From contig JACKHN010000024.1 of the NCBI GenBank assembly GCA_020638975.1, positions 41,884 through 105,883 of the forward strand: DNA of 64,000 nucleotides. The letters are read 5' to 3'. The DNA comes from Planctomycetaceae bacterium. Its GTDB lineage: Bacteria > Planctomycetota > Planctomycetia > Pirellulales > Pirellulaceae. The notes beneath the pieces were generated by a model. That model was not told the origin of the DNA and ran no database searches. It worked only from the letters and a program-made list of their open reading frames with translations. The position numbers and the translations under genes are program-made. Positions 26,060 to 33,135 of the stretch are shown here, piece by piece; position 1 is the stretch's first letter, and each line of letters begins with the position of its first letter.

Positions 26060-27994
26060 TTGAAGGTCGCATACGTCCTGGTATGTCAAGCAGGTCCCAT
26101 AGAGCCTGCTGCGGCCTTGTTGTGTGCTTCGTTGCGACGATTCGGCGGCTTAGGATTTCGCTCTGAAATCGTCGCGATGGTTCCAGGCCCCTCTTCCATA
26201 ACCGGAAACGTGCAAGCCGAAACGCTTGAACTCCTCGAATCAATCGGCGTGCGCGTCGTCCATCGTGTGAACGAGCATCTGATCGCCTGCGGGTCGCCCC
26301 GGGAGGTAGATTTCATCACAAACAAATTTTGCTGCCTCGACATCGATACAGAGTGTGAGCGGATCGTATTCTTGGATAGCGATCAAGTTTGCCATCGTGA
26401 GTTTGATAAGAGTCTGTTTTCTCAACCGGTGGTTGGCGGTCGAGTCGGTTACACCGGGGCGAGGGTCGTCAATACGGTTTACGATAATATTTACGAACTC
26501 TGCGGTACAAAGCCTCCTGGGTTCCGGATGAAAGTTGGCACACCGCAAGACTCTGACGCTAGCGTTTACATCCCGCCTGCTTTCAACACGGGGCTGATTT
26601 CCGTAGTCGGCTCGCAAGTTCCGAACCTTGTTCGTACATGGCGAGAATGTTTTTACCGGTTGGATCAATCTGAACTCGAATTGGGTGACAATAAGTTTTA
26701 TGCCGAGCAAGTTGCCTTTGGTGTCGCTGTTGAAAAGGCTCAAATTCCATATCTTCTCGTTGACCCGGACAGCCTCGCCGCATCAATTTTGCATTATCAC
26801 TCGCCTGAACGCTTGCGAGGGTATCCACAGATACTCAGTCGCATTCGGGCACTGATGGATGAGTACGAACTATTGGAACATGTGTTCCGGCAAGATTCTG
26901 AATGGTCGGATCTATTATCCGTTCCAGTGTTAGCCACGAAACGCCCGCCGGTTTCCAAGGAGGCAGCATTCGATGCAAGTGAGTTATGGTTCCCGACATT
27001 CGCATCGCCGGACGCCTCCAGAATGAGATTCGTAAAGCGACCATCCGACTTCTTCCAACGGTATCCGTTTCACGACGACCGTTTGTTAAAGGAGATCGAC
27101 GAAGTCAAGGATATTTCGATAGCGGTGGCTGAGCAGATCATCGAAGAAGCGAAGGATGAGCCCCGCCGTTTCATTGGAATTTTTCACACCGCCTTTTGCG
27201 GCTCAACTCTTCTCGCAAAGTACCTCCATCAACTTGGGCATTGTCAGTTCTATCTCGAACCCGAACTGTTCACTCAACTTGCGGTTCAAAAGTGGTTCGG
27301 ATTCAAGAAGTGGTGCAAAAGCGATTGGGATCGAATTCTCCGCCTAGGGATGCACTTTCTGTCTCGCGGGACGGCACGCGAGCTAATACCAGGAATCAAG
27401 TTTCATGACTCGGCGACCAATCTGACGAAGGAGTTCTTGGACTGGCATTCCGATTCGAGGGCGATCGTGCTGTATTCGAGTCTTGAAGATTTCCTGCTTT
27501 CGAACCTCAAGGACGTAACCCGGCGAGCCTGGGTCCGAACGCGTTTGTCAGCCAGTTGCGGGCGGAGTTTTAGTGTCTTACGAGATGTACAACATTCGCA
27601 GTTGACGGACGCTCAAGCCTGTGCTTATTTGTGGATCGCACAGATTCACACCTGCCGAACTGCTTGCGTGGAGCATGGCGGACGGATTTTGAGCCTTAAA
27701 TCCGAGTCGCTGTTCGAAGCCCCTTATGACAGCCTGGTCGAAATTGGAAAGCATGTTGGGATACCATCGGACGCTCCTCGCTTCGAACAAGCGATCATGT
27801 CGCAATCACGTGTGCATGCGAAAACATTACAGCGCTTTGAAACGACTGCCAAAAGAGAGACGGAGGGACGCCTCCGACGTGAGCTTCGAGCCGAATTCGA
27901 ACAGGGAATGGAATGGGCTGCAAAACAGACCAAATGGGACGTGACGAACCTTTCACTGCCCAACACTTTGAACGTGCAGAAGGTAAGGGGGTAA
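26060..27994 (+). CDS. Fusion: GT-A glycosyltransferase and sulfotransferase-like domain
   Basis: The 644-residue protein starts at a TTG preceded by AGAGGAGG 6 bp upstream (an alternative GTG lies at 26036). Residues 1-290 form a nucleotide-sugar transferase of GT-A type with the metal site RIVFLDSDQV (DSD about 106-108) and an acceptor-side segment PPAFNTGLISV. Residues 365-600 are a P-loop domain of sulfotransferase type (FIGIFHTAFCGSTLLAKYLH, then AIVLYSSLEDFLLSNL). The last 45 residues are charged and helical. It is unrelated in detail to the fusion at 17481 but combines the same two activities. No signal peptide is seen. The linkage and acceptor are unknown; the adjacent PT-repeat surface protein is a candidate acceptor by position only. 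Confidence 0.78.
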   Translation: MKVAYVLVCQAGPIEPAAALLCASLRRFGGLGFRSEIVAMVPGPSSITGNVQAETLELLESIGVRVVHRVNEHLIACGSPREVDFITNKFCCLDIDTECERIVFLDSDQVCHREFDKSLFSQPVVGGRVGYTGARVVNTVYDNIYELCGTKPPGFRMKVGTPQDSDASVYIPPAFNTGLISVVGSQVPNLVRTWRECFYRLDQSELELGDNKFYAEQVAFGVAVEKAQIPYLLVDPDSLAASILHYHSPERLRGYPQILSRIRALMDEYELLEHVFRQDSEWSDLLSVPVLATKRPPVSKEAAFDASELWFPTFASPDASRMRFVKRPSDFFQRYPFHDDRLLKEIDEVKDISIAVAEQIIEEAKDEPRRFIGIFHTAFCGSTLLAKYLHQLGHCQFYLEPELFTQLAVQKWFGFKKWCKSDWDRILRLGMHFLSRGTARELIPGIKFHDSATNLTKEFLDWHSDSRAIVLYSSLEDFLLSNLKDVTRRAWVRTRLSASCGRSFSVLRDVQHSQLTDAQACAYLWIAQIHTCRTACVEHGGRILSLKSESLFEAPYDSLVEIGKHVGIPSDAPRFEQAIMSQSRVHAKTLQRFETTAKRETEGRLRRELRAEFEQGMEWAAKQTKWDVTNLSLPNTLNVQKVRG

Positions 27995-28002
27995 GCAGGA
28001 AT

Positions 28003-29106
28003 ATGAATTGCCGATTTCTACAATCGTCCGTAGGGCGAATTACATTGGTCGTGTTGGCGGGTCTATGCCTAACTCCATCCCTGCAAGCCCAACGTACAAC
28101 TCCGGGGCAGCAGTTCGACTATCGTAATCCGCCTCGACAATACGAGGACATTCGGGTCGGGCAGCGAATGCTACGTGTAGAAAGACAATTGCTCGCGGAG
28201 GCACCGGCAGTCGCGCAGCAGGCGGCAATGCGTTTGAATCTGAATATCGAGCGAGCGCTCGCAATTCTCCCCAAGGAGTCGAGAGGTTTGTTGGAAGCGT
28301 TGCCCTGGTATCTCATGTATGGCCCCAACGCGCAGGGTGGTGGGAAGGACAATGGCCTCGCCTACTTCCAACGCGACTCGCCTAAGCATAATTCTCTGCT
28401 CGATGAAAAATGGGGGAGCGCGTTTGTGGTCCACTGTGCCCCGAACTATTGCCAGCTCTCCGATTTTTGGGCGTTGAAATCGGTGTTACATGAATTGGCC
28501 CATGCGTATCAACTCGAGCAATGGCCTGAGAAACAGCTTGAGATTCTGGAGGCATGGCAGGCGGCGATGGATCAAGGGCTACATCATGGCGTGCAGAACG
28601 ACAAAGGCGAACTTCTCGATAGATCTTATGCAGCCACAAATCAGTTGGAGTACTTCGCCGAGTTGACGTGCATGTACTTCGTCGGATGCAACTATCGGCC
28701 CTCGAACCGCCGCGAATTGAATGCTTACGATCCCGCTGGCTTCGCGATGATCGAGCGAATGTGGGGCCTGGATGGTTCCAAAGCACCGGTCGCAACCCGA
28801 TTCGTAGACCAGCTTGCCGCCGTTGGTTCCTCGGAGTCGCCTGAGTCGGTCGATGCTGCTGCGCCGGGTGACGAGAAAGAGAAACGGGAACAACGCGCCA
28901 AGCCGGCGAATATGTCAAAGGCCCGCGAACTGCGAGAATGGGTCGATAGTACGGGGAAACACAAGGTCGCAGCTCGTCTCAAGTCGTACGGCAATGGGAA
29001 GGTGACGATCGAAAAGGAGAACGGTTCGGCGGTCACCTTGCCGCTCGATCGGTTCAGCAAAGCAGATCAAAAATACGTCGAAGAACTACTTCACCTCGCG
29101 CCATGA
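28003..29106 (+). CDS. Secreted HExxH metallopeptidase-like protein with SHD1 domain
   Basis: The ATG at 28003 opens a signal peptide (RITLVVLAGLCLTPSLQAQ, cut near residue 30) and a 367-residue protein. A zinc-binding HELAH occurs in SVLHELAHAYQLEQW (about residues 165-179), with a downstream Glu in LEYFAELTCMYFVGC (about 213-227) as a possible third ligand. The C-terminal 60 residues (RELREWVDSTGKHKVAARLK through LDRFSKADQKYVEEL) are an SHD1 (SLA1 homology 1) domain, common in planctomycete secreted proteins. AGGA at 27997-28000 supports the start. Proteolytic activity is inferred from the motif; the substrate is unknown. The gene follows the glycosyltransferase-sulfotransferase gene by 8 bp and is likely in the same operon. 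Confidence 0.82.
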   Translation: MNCRFLQSSVGRITLVVLAGLCLTPSLQAQRTTPGQQFDYRNPPRQYEDIRVGQRMLRVERQLLAEAPAVAQQAAMRLNLNIERALAILPKESRGLLEALPWYLMYGPNAQGGGKDNGLAYFQRDSPKHNSLLDEKWGSAFVVHCAPNYCQLSDFWALKSVLHELAHAYQLEQWPEKQLEILEAWQAAMDQGLHHGVQNDKGELLDRSYAATNQLEYFAELTCMYFVGCNYRPSNRRELNAYDPAGFAMIERMWGLDGSKAPVATRFVDQLAAVGSSESPESVDAAAPGDEKEKREQRAKPANMSKARELREWVDSTGKHKVAARLKSYGNGKVTIEKENGSAVTLPLDRFSKADQKYVEELLHLAP

Positions 29107-29128
29107 TACTTAGTGGGCCAATCGTCCG

Positions 29129-30151
29129 ATGAAACCACAGGCAGACAAGCTCTTTATCCCCGCATCCTGGAAAAAATGGATTGCGGAAAACGTACTGCGC
29201 AATAATAACCCCGAAGAGCTAACTCGCATTCTGGTGAAGGAGGGGTTCCCGGAGCAGTTGGCGAGGTTGGAGGTGGATGCCGCCGCAGCGCATCCGTATG
29301 TCGAGGCTGCCCGGTCTTTGGCGAGGCAGTTGAAAAAACGTGATTGGGTGTTCGACACGTTGCGGTTGCTGCAAAGTGCAGATCAAAGCTGGGAAGTCGA
29401 ACGCCGCGCCGGCGTCGGCAGGGAAGAGTTTTTACGTGAATACTATTGTCGCAATCGACCGGTCATCTTGACCGATGCCATGCAGGGCTGGGCCGCGATG
29501 CAGCGATGGACGCCCGAGTATCTCAAGGTTCGGTGCGGCGCACAAACGGTCCAGATCCAGAATCGTCGTGAATCAAATCCCCGGTATGAGATCGAGAACC
29601 AAACGCACGAGTCGACGATTCAGTTTGCTGACTACGTTGACAAAGTGTTTGGTGGCGGCTCGACCAACGATTTCTATATGACCGCGAACAACGCCGGGGC
29701 GAATCAAGGCATCTTGCCGGCGCTGCGGGAAGATTTTGATCTGCTGCCCGATTACCTCGACCCTGCGACGGCTGGCGACCGATTTTTTTTCTGGTTCGGC
29801 CCGGCTGGTACGGTGACGCCCGTCCATCATGACCTCACGAACAACTTCATGGCTCAGGTCGTGGGGCGGAAGCGGATCAAGCTAATCTCGCCCTTGAATC
29901 ATCCAAATCTATACAACAACTTGCACTGCTACTCGGAAGTCGATCTCGACAACATCGATCTGGACCGGCATCCCCAGTTTCGCCATGTGAAGATTCACGA
30001 AATCACGATTCACCCTGGCGAGTTGTTCTTTCTACCTGTCGGCTGGTGGCATCACGTCCGTGGATTGGACGTCAGCATTACATTAACTTGCACAAACTTT
30101 CGGGCAAGGAATGACTTTGCGTCGTTCTACGAAACCTACGGCGAGATCTAA
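29129..30151 (+). CDS. JmjC/cupin_8 iron(II)/2-oxoglutarate oxygenase-like protein
   Basis: In this 340-residue protein the cupin core shows the metal triad in TPVHHDLTNNF (HxD, about residues 230-240) and in LPVGWWHHV (distal His, about 304-312), with the FFWFGPAGT strand before it and RNRPVILTDAMQGWAA at the start of the fold, as in FIH/JmjC-type hydroxylases. The first 90 residues are a helical extension. It is expected to hydroxylate a protein or small molecule in the cytoplasm. It lies 22 bp after the metallopeptidase-like gene and its end is 34 bp from the DUF6065 gene, so an operon is likely. The substrate cannot be told. Confidence 0.85.
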   Translation: MKPQADKLFIPASWKKWIAENVLRNNNPEELTRILVKEGFPEQLARLEVDAAAAHPYVEAARSLARQLKKRDWVFDTLRLLQSADQSWEVERRAGVGREEFLREYYCRNRPVILTDAMQGWAAMQRWTPEYLKVRCGAQTVQIQNRRESNPRYEIENQTHESTIQFADYVDKVFGGGSTNDFYMTANNAGANQGILPALREDFDLLPDYLDPATAGDRFFFWFGPAGTVTPVHHDLTNNFMAQVVGRKRIKLISPLNHPNLYNNLHCYSEVDLDNIDLDRHPQFRHVKIHEITIHPGELFFLPVGWWHHVRGLDVSITLTCTNFRARNDFASFYETYGEI

Positions 30152-30185
30152 ATCTGAAATCTTAAATCCCAACTCTGAAATCCGA

Positions 30186-30932
30186 ATGACCAATGACCAA
30201 ACCATCATCGCGTACGAAATCTATCCTCAGCGAGACATGCCGCTCATCCCGGCACCGATCACACGTGAATGGATGGATAACACTCAGCAACGATACGCTT
30301 ATCGATGCCTGCCGCTGTCGTTAGCCAATCAGGCCGGGTGGCTGATCTGCAACCCGTCCAGTTTCTGCGTGCGGTGGAGCGGCGGACCAAAGCCGGAAGA
30401 CACGACGTTGGTCTTCGATGACGTGAAGCCGGACGACCGAATATCGAGCTTGTTCGGACATGGCACCGTCACGTTTAACTTTCCGTATCTCATGCGGACG
30501 CCCCCGGAAATCAATCTCTGGGTGAAAGGACCGACAAACTGGCCCAAGGATGGTGTGCAAGCCTTGGAAGGCATTGTCGAGACCGATTGGACGTCCGCTT
30601 CGTTCACGATGAACTGGAAATTGACACGGACGAACCATCTCGTTCGTTTCGAGCGAGGAGAACCAATTTGCATGTTGGTTCCGTATCCTCGCGGGCTGCT
30701 GGATAGCCTGTCGCCACGAGTCGAATCGCTCGATAACAATCCGGAATTAGCTGCCAACTATCGGAAATGGAGTGCCGACCGCAATGAGTTCCACCAACTC
30801 ATGGCAAAGGGAGATGAAGATGTTCTCAAACGTGGCTGGCAGAAGGACTATTTTCAAGGCCGCGATCCTGATTCGGACAGGTTTAGCAACCATCAGACCA
30901 AGCTCAATGTTCGTGAGTTTAAACGTGAATAA
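30186..30932 (+). CDS. DUF6065 family protein
   Basis: The 248-residue protein has features I associate with DUF6065: the opening IAYEIYPQRD, PLSLANQAGWLICNP, a central FGHGTVTFNFPYLMRTPP, FTMNWKLTRTNHLVRFERGE and the C-terminal GWQKDYFQGRD. Function is unknown; such genes are often found beside JmjC/cupin-type oxygenases, as here. ATG 30186 is chosen; an extension to 30111 would overlap the end of the preceding gene and reads low-complexity. There is no signal peptide. It closes the cluster before the inverted repeat at 30998. Confidence 0.75.
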   Translation: MTNDQTIIAYEIYPQRDMPLIPAPITREWMDNTQQRYAYRCLPLSLANQAGWLICNPSSFCVRWSGGPKPEDTTLVFDDVKPDDRISSLFGHGTVTFNFPYLMRTPPEINLWVKGPTNWPKDGVQALEGIVETDWTSASFTMNWKLTRTNHLVRFERGEPICMLVPYPRGLLDSLSPRVESLDNNPELAANYRKWSADRNEFHQLMAKGDEDVLKRGWQKDYFQGRDPDSDRFSNHQTKLNVREFKRE

Positions 30933-30997
30933 TCTTGCGACGCGTGCTCAACATTGCGGCGATCGGAAAGTAAGCGATCGGAAAGGCTCCTTCAACC

Positions 30998-31021
30998 CTG
31001 TTTGCGAGCGAACAGTGGCAC
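30998..31021 (-). repeat. 24-nt hairpin repeat, right copy
   Basis: CTGTTTGCGAGCGAACAG followed by TGGCAC is the inverted counterpart of 12213-12236, with three differences. The stem pairs CTGTT with AACAG. It ends one base before the right 42-bp direct repeat. Confidence 0.6.
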
Positions 31022-31022
31022 C

Positions 31023-31064
31023 CGGCGAGAAGTCGAAGCTATGGGTCCCTGGAATGGATTGAGC
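31023..31064 (+). repeat. 42-bp direct repeat, right copy (orphan 3' end of a SEC-C gene)
   Basis: The sequence encodes GEKSKLWVPGMD and a stop, identical at protein level to the end of the SEC-C protein at 12207, with two silent base differences. No SEC-C gene precedes it; the frame upstream (from 30772) is a shadow of the DUF6065 gene followed by hairpin sequence. It is therefore a displaced gene end and not a gene. See the left copy at 12168. Confidence 0.75.
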
Positions 31065-31088
31065 TGCATCCGGTCGCGCTGGCGCAGC

Positions 31089-31955
31089 CTACTTCATCCC
31101 CATCGCACGGCGCATAAAACCGTCGCGCATGCGGTCGGGAAGATGTCGAGCTGCCCAAAAGGCAAGATGCGTTCGGCTGCCCACCGGATAGCGAGTCTTC
31201 GGCCAACGTGACGTCAACGCGTGACGGACTGCACGGACGACACGCTCGACCGGCATGCCAGACTTGTCCATTTGCTGCGATGCCTCGGACATCGATGCGA
31301 GGTCTTGTTCATACAGACTCCGAACCGAAGCAGGAAGGTGCAATCCCATTTCGGTCGCGGTTTGAAGTAACTTGCCCCAGATCGGTGTGGCAACGCTATC
31401 AGGCTCGACGATCGCAACGTCGATCTTCCAACGCTGCAACTCCATCCGCAAGACGTCCGTGATGGATTCGAGCGCGAACTTCGAAGAGGAGTAAGCGCCA
31501 AGATAAGGCGGAGCCGCTTTGCCGCTGATCGATCCCATGTTCACGATCCGTCCTTTGGCAGTTCGCACCAACGGCAACATCGCTTGCGTCACCGCCACGA
31601 CGCCAAAGACATTTACTTCATACTGGCGGCGCAGATCGTCCAGCGGAACACACTCCAGCGGCCCGGGCACGAGAATGCCAGCGTTGTTCACCAATCCGAA
31701 CAAGCCGTCTGCTGCGACCTCGGCTTCCAATGCCGCAACGGCATTGGCGATCGTTTCGGACACCGTCACATCGATCGTGATCGGCGTCAGTCGCTCGGAC
31801 GCTTGTCGCTGCAGCGATTCGCCGTCCGCCGGCTTTCGGACGCCGGCAAAGACTCGAAACCCGAGTTTGTCGAGGTCTAAGGCACAGGCCGCACCAATGC
31901 CCGTCGAAGCACCTGTGATCAGCACCGACCGAGCGGCGTTGACGGATCGTCCCAT
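31089..31955 (-). CDS. Short-chain dehydrogenase/reductase
   Basis: The 288-residue SDR has TGASTGIG (residues 14-21) for NAD(P) binding, NNAG (90-93), the catalytic Ser in MGSISG (about 142) and the Tyr-Lys pair in YSSSK (155-159). The start at 31955 (MGRSVNAARS) has AAGGAG about 9 bp upstream; a longer frame to 32171 overlaps the upstream gene and is not protein-like. It is the last gene of an operon with a sulfotransferase (28 bp gap) and a 3-hydroxyacyl-CoA dehydrogenase. The C-terminal segment (RTHLAFWAARHLPDRMRDGF) resembles SDRs acting on lipid or steroid-like substrates; the exact substrate is unknown. Confidence 0.9.
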   Translation of the reverse strand: MGRSVNAARSVLITGASTGIGAACALDLDKLGFRVFAGVRKPADGESLQRQASERLTPITIDVTVSETIANAVAALEAEVAADGLFGLVNNAGILVPGPLECVPLDDLRRQYEVNVFGVVAVTQAMLPLVRTAKGRIVNMGSISGKAAPPYLGAYSSSKFALESITDVLRMELQRWKIDVAIVEPDSVATPIWGKLLQTATEMGLHLPASVRSLYEQDLASMSEASQQMDKSGMPVERVVRAVRHALTSRWPKTRYPVGSRTHLAFWAARHLPDRMRDGFMRRAMGMK

Positions 31956-31983
31956 CTTGAGTGGCTCCTTCCAGTGGCGAGAA

Positions 31984-33135
31984 TCAGGTCGGTGTCGGAG
32001 CCTCGGTCGAGTAGCCGTACTTCTCGATATAGCCTGCACAACGGCGTGCGATCTGATCGTGTAAATCGGCGGGCAGGTTGTGACGATTCGGTACGTAACC
32101 GGACATCCCGGAAACGAACTTCTCGAGTTGCGGCTTGACGTTCTCAAACTTGCCGAGGTCGAGATTGTCATAAATGCGATTCATTTGCTCGACGGGTGCC
32201 TGTACCAGATCTTCGTATCGCAGCACGCAAAGCCGTTCGGGCGCTATTAACTCGCGGTCTTCTTCAAACACCCGATGCAGATGCTCGAAATTCTGGAATA
32301 CGTATTCTTCCAACCCCACGTGTTTTGGGGCTTGAGCTCCGTGGTACTGGTGCAACCTCTTCCAAGTCTTCATCATCGAGGGAAACACGACGTAGGGGTC
32401 GCGGACTAAGTACACGAATCGAGCGTTGGGAAACATGTCCAGCAATACGGGCACGCGATACGAGTGCGTCGGCGACTTCAAGACAATTCGTTTGTCCGGA
32501 TTCTTCACCTGTAATGCACGCAGGAACCAGTCGAAACTTGCTTTCCAACTCGCGAGATCCTCGGGCGAGACATCTCGCAGGTCGAGATACTCTTGATCCT
32601 GTGGAGGGTGATTCGGGAAGGCCCACGTGAGATAGGGCGAGTGAGCGCCGAGCGCTGCCAAGGCGAGTTCGTCTTCCTGAGGACTATCGAGTCCGATTCT
32701 TACATTGTCCATCGGACGTTTCCGAGGCATTAGCATCCATAGCCACCAACTCGTTAACGCCTCGGAAAACAGAAAGTGACTCGGCGCGAGACATTCGTAA
32801 GTGGTGGGAAACGCGTGCCGTTCGTCGAGCACCATCAGTTCGTGCAACCAAGTCGTACCGGTCCGCCAGTGGCCCAGAATGAAGATGGGGTCATCAGCAA
32901 GCTTGCATTCCGCGATCTTGCGTCCGAAGAACAGTTGCTGTTGCCAGGCGAGCGCTGAATTGAAGAGGGTAATACCGGTGTTGAGCAACGCCATTGGAAC
33001 TCGCGTCGGCGATACGCGAAAGCGGTTGCGAGCCAACAGGTTGAACCACGTCTTCACCCGCATGCCGTTCCAAACTCGTGGCTCCCAGGGCATATCCCGA
33101 GCGCCGCCATCTGCCTTCTGCTTCTTTTCGGTCAT
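31984..33135 (-). CDS. Sulfotransferase family protein
   Basis: The 383-residue protein has the 5'-phosphosulfate binding loop in FILGHWRTGTTWLHEL (about residues 85-100), KSPTHSYRVPVLLDMF, and the 3'-phosphate motif ARFVYLVRDPYVVFPSM (about 250-266), as in Sulfotransfer_3-type enzymes. Such enzymes transfer sulfate from PAPS, often to lipids or glycans. Its ATG overlaps the stop of the upstream gene (ATGA, 33132-33135), showing translational coupling. A hydrophobic N-terminal helix (PMALLNTGITLFNSALAWQQ) may bring it to the membrane. Context suggests a hydroxylated acyl chain or lipid as acceptor; this is inference. Confidence 0.88.
   Translation of the reverse strand: MTEKKQKADGGARDMPWEPRVWNGMRVKTWFNLLARNRFRVSPTRVPMALLNTGITLFNSALAWQQQLFFGRKIAECKLADDPIFILGHWRTGTTWLHELMVLDERHAFPTTYECLAPSHFLFSEALTSWWLWMLMPRKRPMDNVRIGLDSPQEDELALAALGAHSPYLTWAFPNHPPQDQEYLDLRDVSPEDLASWKASFDWFLRALQVKNPDKRIVLKSPTHSYRVPVLLDMFPNARFVYLVRDPYVVFPSMMKTWKRLHQYHGAQAPKHVGLEEYVFQNFEHLHRVFEEDRELIAPERLCVLRYEDLVQAPVEQMNRIYDNLDLGKFENVKPQLEKFVSGMSGYVPNRHNLPADLHDQIARRCAGYIEKYGYSTEAPTPT

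Noticed and set aside
12237..31000. Prophage
   Set aside because: No integrase, terminase, capsid or tail genes were found; only IS transposases and cell-envelope genes.
30772..31062. A 96-codon gene ending in GEKSKLWVPGMD
   Set aside because: Its first part is a frame shadow of the DUF6065 gene followed by the hairpin repeat; only the last 12 codons are meaningful, as a displaced gene end.
31984..33135. Kinase or nucleoside-triphosphatase for the P-loop protein
   Set aside because: GHWRTGTTWLHEL and FVYLVRDP fit the PAPS-binding sites of sulfotransferases better than a Walker A/B pair.
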